NCBI GenBank assembly: GCA_002694035.1
Contig: NZKY01000063.1
Location: 14,259 to 51,954, forward strand
Length of the DNA: 37,696 nt
Reading direction: 5' to 3'
Source of the DNA: Opitutia bacterium
GTDB taxonomy: Bacteria; Verrucomicrobiota; Verrucomicrobiia; Opitutales; Seribacteraceae
Shown here: one piece after another, positions 34,011 through 37,696 of the stretch
How positions within the stretch are numbered: position 1 is the first letter of the stretch
How the letters are laid out: each line of letters begins with the position of its first letter
The notes under the pieces: generated by a model
What the model was told of the DNA's origin: nothing
What the model saw: the letters and a program-made list of their open reading frames with translations, nothing else
Database searches by the model: none
Translations under genes and position numbers: made by a program

Positions 34011-35911
34011 TTAACTTTCTTCAAGAATGCATTGCAGGAAAATCCTACGAACATAGCCATATCTTGATCTCCTGCTAGCACGATAACTGGAGAAAGGTCA
34101 GGAGATCTTACCGAATAAGCTCTTTTAAGGCAGGCTTCCATAGCGGGAATAGCTTTCTTAGCCATGTTACCAAGTAATTCTATTGTTCTGGCCGCATGGC
34201 TTACTACAATTAAATTTTCATGATCGAGCTCTTCAATAAGAACGGTAAGAGCAGGTTTTGGGTGTCCATTACGCACAAGAGTATTTGCTGCTTCAATCCG
34301 TACGGATGGAGATGAGTCCATGAGTGCTCCCTTTAGAGCTGAAAGAGCATTGACAGAAAGTCGCTTTTCGAATGCACACAGTCCAATTACTCCCCAGTAT
34401 CGAATCGTTTCATTTTTTGATTTTAAATTTTCTACAAATTTAGATTCTTCTGCCCGACCCACTAATTCGGCAGCATGAATTATACTTTTCCATTGAATAC
34501 TTCCAGTCTTGGCAATTTCCCAGCAACTTGACTTCATTCCCATCTCCCATGCTTCATATTCAGGGATGTAACCCCAGTCATGATTTTCCAATGCATATCG
34601 TAAGTGCTCGTTACGAAGTTTTATTAGGATTTTTTGATGTTTGGGGGAGTTGGTTAAGTTAGAAAGATTAAGTGGATCTCTTTTACAATCGTATAGCTCT
34701 TCAACGGGTCTTCTTGAATTGACAAAATGGGATTGAGGGGGATTCAAATTTTCGGATTCTGCTATTTTGTAAAATTCATGCCTAATTGTTCCGATATCCG
34801 GCCAAGCGGTTGGTTGGTTGTAACCCAGATGAGGCATGTAGTTTCTAATGTATAAATATTTTTCATTACGAACAGATCGAGCAAAATCTCTTACTTCATC
34901 TACTCGGTCGCGATGACCAAAGACATATTTTCTTTTATCTGGAGCCTTGTTTCCGAAAAATAGTTTTCCTTGCATGTGCGAAGGGATCGGTGTTTTGCAA
35001 AGGTTAAGGACAGTAGGAGCAAAATCGACGAATGAAACCAATTGATCGTTTTTAATTCCTGGTTTCTGATGGGCTAGATGCTGCCATTTTTTTGGAAATC
35101 GAACGAGAAGTGGAACATGCATACCACTGTCCAAAAGTGCTCTTTTATGACGTGGCATACCTGAGCCATGATCAGAAAAGAAAAATACAATAGTATTTTC
35201 GTCTAAACCATCTTCCTTCAATTGTTTAAGGATTTGACCAACCTCCTTATCCATTGCACTTACACAGTCATGAAAACGAGCTACGGTTCTGCGAACAACC
35301 GGTGTATCGGGGTAATAGGGGGGGAGTGATATTTTAAGTGGATCATGAATTTGCTTTTTGGAGAGTTTAGATTGGATTTCGTTTTTAAACTTTTCATAAG
35401 TCCAGACCATTGAACGGCTCTGGTGTGATGTCATTAAATTGAACACTGAAAAAAAGGGAATTTTTTGATCAGGCCTTATTCTCCAATGTGCAGTTGCTGA
35501 GCTTTCATTCCACGAAGCTTCAATAATCTCTTTATAATTCCCGGAATTGTAGTCGGTTTTCACATTGTTAGTCGTAAAGTATCCGTTTTTCCGGAGTAGG
35601 GCGGGAAATCCCGTAAAAGCTGTTGGCAATGAGAAACCCGACCGCATGTGCTGGGTTCCCATGCTAACGGGAGAAGTTCCTTGAATAAGACAAGAACGGG
35701 ATGGTGAGCAAACGGGAGCTGATGCAAATGCGTTGGTGAATTTAATGCTATTTTTGGCGAGTTTATCAATGTTAGGCGTTATGGCATCAGTATTGCCATA
35801 ACATCCAATTGCCGGGCTCATGTCCTCTGCAGTTATCCAAAGTATGTTTGGGAGAATCTTTCCCTGAGAGAGTACAGGGATCAAAATCGATAAAGTTAAG
35901 AATAGCTTCAT
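34007..35911 (-). CDS. S1-family sulfatase with C-terminal HEAT-like repeats
   Basis: The 634-residue exported protein has a signal peptide (FLTLSILIPVLSQG) and an intact S1 sulfatase signature. The first metal motif is AED (28-30), the formylglycine site is CSPSR with Cys68, TSHQSR gives the catalytic histidine, and FFSDHGSGMPRHKRALLDSG gives the second metal motif plus the lysine. Substrate is likely a sulfated polysaccharide, as in marine PVC bacteria. The last ~150 residues are HEAT-like helical repeats (IRYWGVIGLCAFEK, PSVRIEAANTLVRNG, LIVVSHAARTIELLG), which often serve as scaffolds. A formylglycine-generating enzyme is not in this window. It is coupled to the GNAT gene by a four-base overlap and starts at an ATG. 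Confidence 0.92.
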   Translation of the reverse strand: MKLFLTLSILIPVLSQGKILPNILWITAEDMSPAIGCYGNTDAITPNIDKLAKNSIKFTNAFASAPVCSPSRSCLIQGTSPVSMGTQHMRSGFSLPTAFTGFPALLRKNGYFTTNNVKTDYNSGNYKEIIEASWNESSATAHWRIRPDQKIPFFSVFNLMTSHQSRSMVWTYEKFKNEIQSKLSKKQIHDPLKISLPPYYPDTPVVRRTVARFHDCVSAMDKEVGQILKQLKEDGLDENTIVFFFSDHGSGMPRHKRALLDSGMHVPLLVRFPKKWQHLAHQKPGIKNDQLVSFVDFAPTVLNLCKTPIPSHMQGKLFFGNKAPDKRKYVFGHRDRVDEVRDFARSVRNEKYLYIRNYMPHLGYNQPTAWPDIGTIRHEFYKIAESENLNPPQSHFVNSRRPVEELYDCKRDPLNLSNLTNSPKHQKILIKLRNEHLRYALENHDWGYIPEYEAWEMGMKSSCWEIAKTGSIQWKSIIHAAELVGRAEESKFVENLKSKNETIRYWGVIGLCAFEKRLSVNALSALKGALMDSSPSVRIEAANTLVRNGHPKPALTVLIEELDHENLIVVSHAARTIELLGNMAKKAIPAMEACLKRAYSVRSPDLSPVIVLAGDQDMAMFVGFSCNAFLKKVK

Positions 35912-36139
35912 GATTTTTAATTAAATATTATCAAATTCCAGAGGCAATGTAGATATCTTCAAAATTCTTTTTTATTTTTCGTAAGAATTTACAGAAATTC
36001 TACATTCGGGTAGCTAGGTCCATAAAAATTAAGGATTAGGTTACTTGGTAGGTATAAAATGCAAAAAAATTTGATTAATAATTTGACTTATTTAATCGTA
36101 TAATGAAATTGTGTAAATATTACGATTTTAAATATAAAA

Positions 36140-36940
36140 ATGAACTTAAATACTCAAACCTATGAATCACTTTCATCTATTTTTAGCCGAGATTTCTCCT
36201 CGCTTTTGTTACTGCCAAAAATAGAAAAACTTATCAATAAGCAGGAACCAACTCTAGAGGATGTGCTTGGTCTTTGCTCACACAATGAATCTCTTCTAAT
36301 AAAGCTTACTAGAAGGGCTGGCTTTGGAAGTAATGAAGATGAATTTGCTAAAGAAATACTATTCAAAAAAGGATTGAGCTTTTTAAAAAGTCTTGCGATT
36401 CGAACAATGAATCAAGAGATTTTCTCTTTACCTCTAAAACTAGAGGGAATGACCGAATACAAAATAAAAAGAAGAGCTGTAGTATTAGCTCGTTTTATTA
36501 AACATTTTTACGAAATATTGGGTGTCAAGCCAGATGATGCTTACCTTTGTGGACTATTCTACAATTTCACCTATGTTTCATTTGAGAAACTTATTGCCGA
36601 TAATCTTATGAGCGTCTGTGATTTTGAGGAAGTTAAGGATGTTTGCATAGATTTGACCTCAACCGCCTTGAAAGAGATTGGGTTTGATACGGTAATTACT
36701 TCTTTCATCGAAGATTCGAACAAGGAACTCCATTCAACCAAATTTCCTTTTGGTCATGCTTTATCTAGAATTGGTAACACTCTTCTAATTAATTCTGAAG
36801 ATACCTTAAGTTCTAATATTGGACGCGGTTCTGGGGTAGATAGACAGTTGCTCGATGCTACGGGTTTAACAACTCGAGAAATTGTAAATGTATTAAAAGA
36901 TTTAACTCGTAATTACAAAGGTGGCTTAGGAAGACAATAA
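36140..36940 (+). CDS. HDOD-like domain protein
   Basis: The 266-residue protein is all-helical and shows the HDOD pattern: LLLLPKIEKLINKQEPTLED near the front, LIKLTRRAGFG (the core helix normally holding hydrophobic residues), LFKKGLSFLKSLAIRTMNQE, and RRAVVLARFIKHFYEILGVK with DDAYLCGLFYNF after it. HDOD domains are metal-free relatives of HD phosphohydrolases used as signalling scaffolds. No HD metal motif is seen. It lacks any attached EAL, GGDEF or receiver domain, so it is likely an adaptor. The start is ATG. It stands alone, with about 230 bases upstream and a long gene-free region behind it. Confidence 0.75.
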   Translation: MNLNTQTYESLSSIFSRDFSSLLLLPKIEKLINKQEPTLEDVLGLCSHNESLLIKLTRRAGFGSNEDEFAKEILFKKGLSFLKSLAIRTMNQEIFSLPLKLEGMTEYKIKRRAVVLARFIKHFYEILGVKPDDAYLCGLFYNFTYVSFEKLIADNLMSVCDFEEVKDVCIDLTSTALKEIGFDTVITSFIEDSNKELHSTKFPFGHALSRIGNTLLINSEDTLSSNIGRGSGVDRQLLDATGLTTREIVNVLKDLTRNYKGGLGRQ

Positions 36941-37627
36941 AAGTATTTTTTTTAATTCATATTTATTTATGCATTTAAATTAAATTTGTGTAATTTTTGT
37001 ATTTTTTATTCAAATAGCCTTCAAGATTGTTGCGAACTTTTTTCCTATTACTGGCAAAATTAGGACTAAGTCGCTATCGAATATATTTAATGTAATAAGG
37101 GTTTTGGGAAAATTATCATTTAATCCAAAAGCCTATTGAATTTTCCTATTTCAAAAAAAGTTCGGTTGAATCTTTCGTAGATATAATAAAAAAAGTTTAA
37201 ATTGATGAATTAAAATTTATTGTAACAAAGAAAATTCAAACTTCTTAATAAATTTACGATTCAGGACTTGGAATTAGGATAGGTTTGATAAAGATTCGAT
37301 GGTTTTTGACTTAAATCAATGGAATCTACCTTGCAAATCGAAGATAAATTAAAATTTATTGAAGTTATTTATCTTGGATTTGCTAACAACTACCACAATG
37401 CAATTGTGAATCATAATGAATATTATTCCCACTTAGTAATTTTGCCTGGCAGGAACCCCCAAGGATTATGTATAGGGTTGTAGCCTTTGAATAGGGAACC
37501 AACACTTACAGGAAGAGGGCAAAAAATAATACAAAAAGGGTAGGGAACAGACCCTTTGGCACCCTGTAAATTGAAAATTCCTTTAATAAAACAGGTTCCA
37601 ATAGTTCTTAAAAGAAGCTTTTGGGAG
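36941..37627. other. Gene-free region between the HDOD-like gene and tRNA-Tyr
   Basis: These 687 bases hold no credible gene. The first two-thirds are AT-rich with small inverted repeats: GGAAAATT at 37107-37114 pairs with AATTTTCC at 37139-37146, CACAAT and ATTGTG are spaced by three bases at 37394-37408, and the 15-mer AATTAAAATTTATTG occurs twice (37208-37222, 37347-37361). The final third, from about 37441, is richer in G and C, as expected for a structured RNA. It includes the terminator at 37535-37557. No origin, phage or mobile element signs were seen. Confidence 0.6.
37535..37557 (-). terminator. Intrinsic terminator of the tRNA-Tyr transcript
   Basis: In the minus-strand direction AAAGGGT (37557-37551) pairs with ACCCTTT (37541-37535) around a nine-base loop, and the run of U continues for two more bases. 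It lies about 70 bases after the 3' end of tRNA-Tyr, a normal position for a tRNA transcript end. Confidence 0.6.
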
Positions 37628-37696
37628 TGGTGGTAGGGGTCGGATTCGAACCGACGAACGCACGAAGCGGGCGGATTTACAGTCCGCATCCTTTAG
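37628..37696 (-). tRNA. tRNA-Tyr (anticodon GUA), cut by the window edge
   Basis: On the minus strand the anticodon stem GCGGA/TCCGC encloses the loop CTGTAAA with anticodon GTA (37680-37678). A long variable arm (about CCGCTTCGTGCG) marks a class II tRNA. The T-arm GTCGGTTCGAATCCGAC and acceptor end CCCTACC follow, with discriminator A at 37631 and the encoded CCA at 37630-37628. The 5' half lies outside the window. Confidence 0.95.

Noticed and set aside
37441-37600. 6S RNA or SRP RNA in the gene-free region
   Set aside because: I could not find the characteristic 6S bubble and closing stem or the SRP GGAAGCAG tetraloop motif, so only a general structured region is noted.
37423-37689. An 88-codon minus-strand frame across the tRNA-Tyr end and the region behind it
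   Set aside because: It reads through the tRNA and terminator, has a start inside the tRNA and no family resemblance.

Overview
The window reads as AT-rich chromosomal DNA from a free-living, probably marine, bacterium of the PVC group, most likely Verrucomicrobiota (perhaps the Opitutae side). This placement is inferred from family content, since no 16S gene is present. The markers are a DUF1501 protein, a planctomycete-type cytochrome with DUF1549/DUF1553, a WD40-cytochrome protein, PPC-domain proteins, two S1 sulfatases, SHD1-like and DUF1080-like modules, and 'FTLVELL' pseudopilins. No transposase, phage gene, CRISPR array or integrase was seen. Genes lie on both strands in short runs, and many starts lack a clear Shine-Dalgarno sequence.

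Layout. 1-389 holds decayed coding remnants, one resembling the N-terminus of a secreted alpha/beta-hydrolase. 390-7558 is a housekeeping/accessory stretch: a DUF3127 protein with an SSB-like tail, small lipoproteins, a SixA-like phosphatase, an AIM24-family protein, tRNA-Thr(CGU), a DUF6428 protein, a LysR regulator, a degenerate nuclease-like lipoprotein and a discoidin-like protein. 7588-8511 is a BASS-family transporter followed by a terminator. 8625-12260 carries three tandem, strongly divergent flagellin paralogues, then a TPR gene and an overlapping pseudopilin gene (12312-13396), so this is a surface-filament island. 13411-17777 holds two divergent multidomain secreted proteins, a trypsin-like protease/DUF1080/SirB1 fusion and an SHD1/transglutaminase protein.

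17774-27422 is a minus-strand block of four exported proteins. DUF1501 comes first, then an internal terminator-like hairpin, then the PPC protein, the DUF1549/DUF1553 cytochrome protein and a cytochrome-WD40-coiled-coil protein. Such sets accompany polymer degradation in PVC bacteria, but their biochemistry is not established. Divergent from it, 27603-31476 is a tightly packed three-gene unit: a small ribbon-helix-helix-like protein, an MscS-type channel with a cyclic-nucleotide-binding-like domain, and a secretin with a long C-terminal extension. Two near-palindromic 15-mers sit in the intervening control region. This unit is the best candidate for an undescribed system in the window. 31551-35911 holds two sulfatases, one with substituted active-site positions and one with HEAT-like repeats that is coupled to a tandem GNAT protein. 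The right end has an HDOD-like protein, about 690 bases without a gene, and a cut-off tRNA-Tyr with its own terminator.
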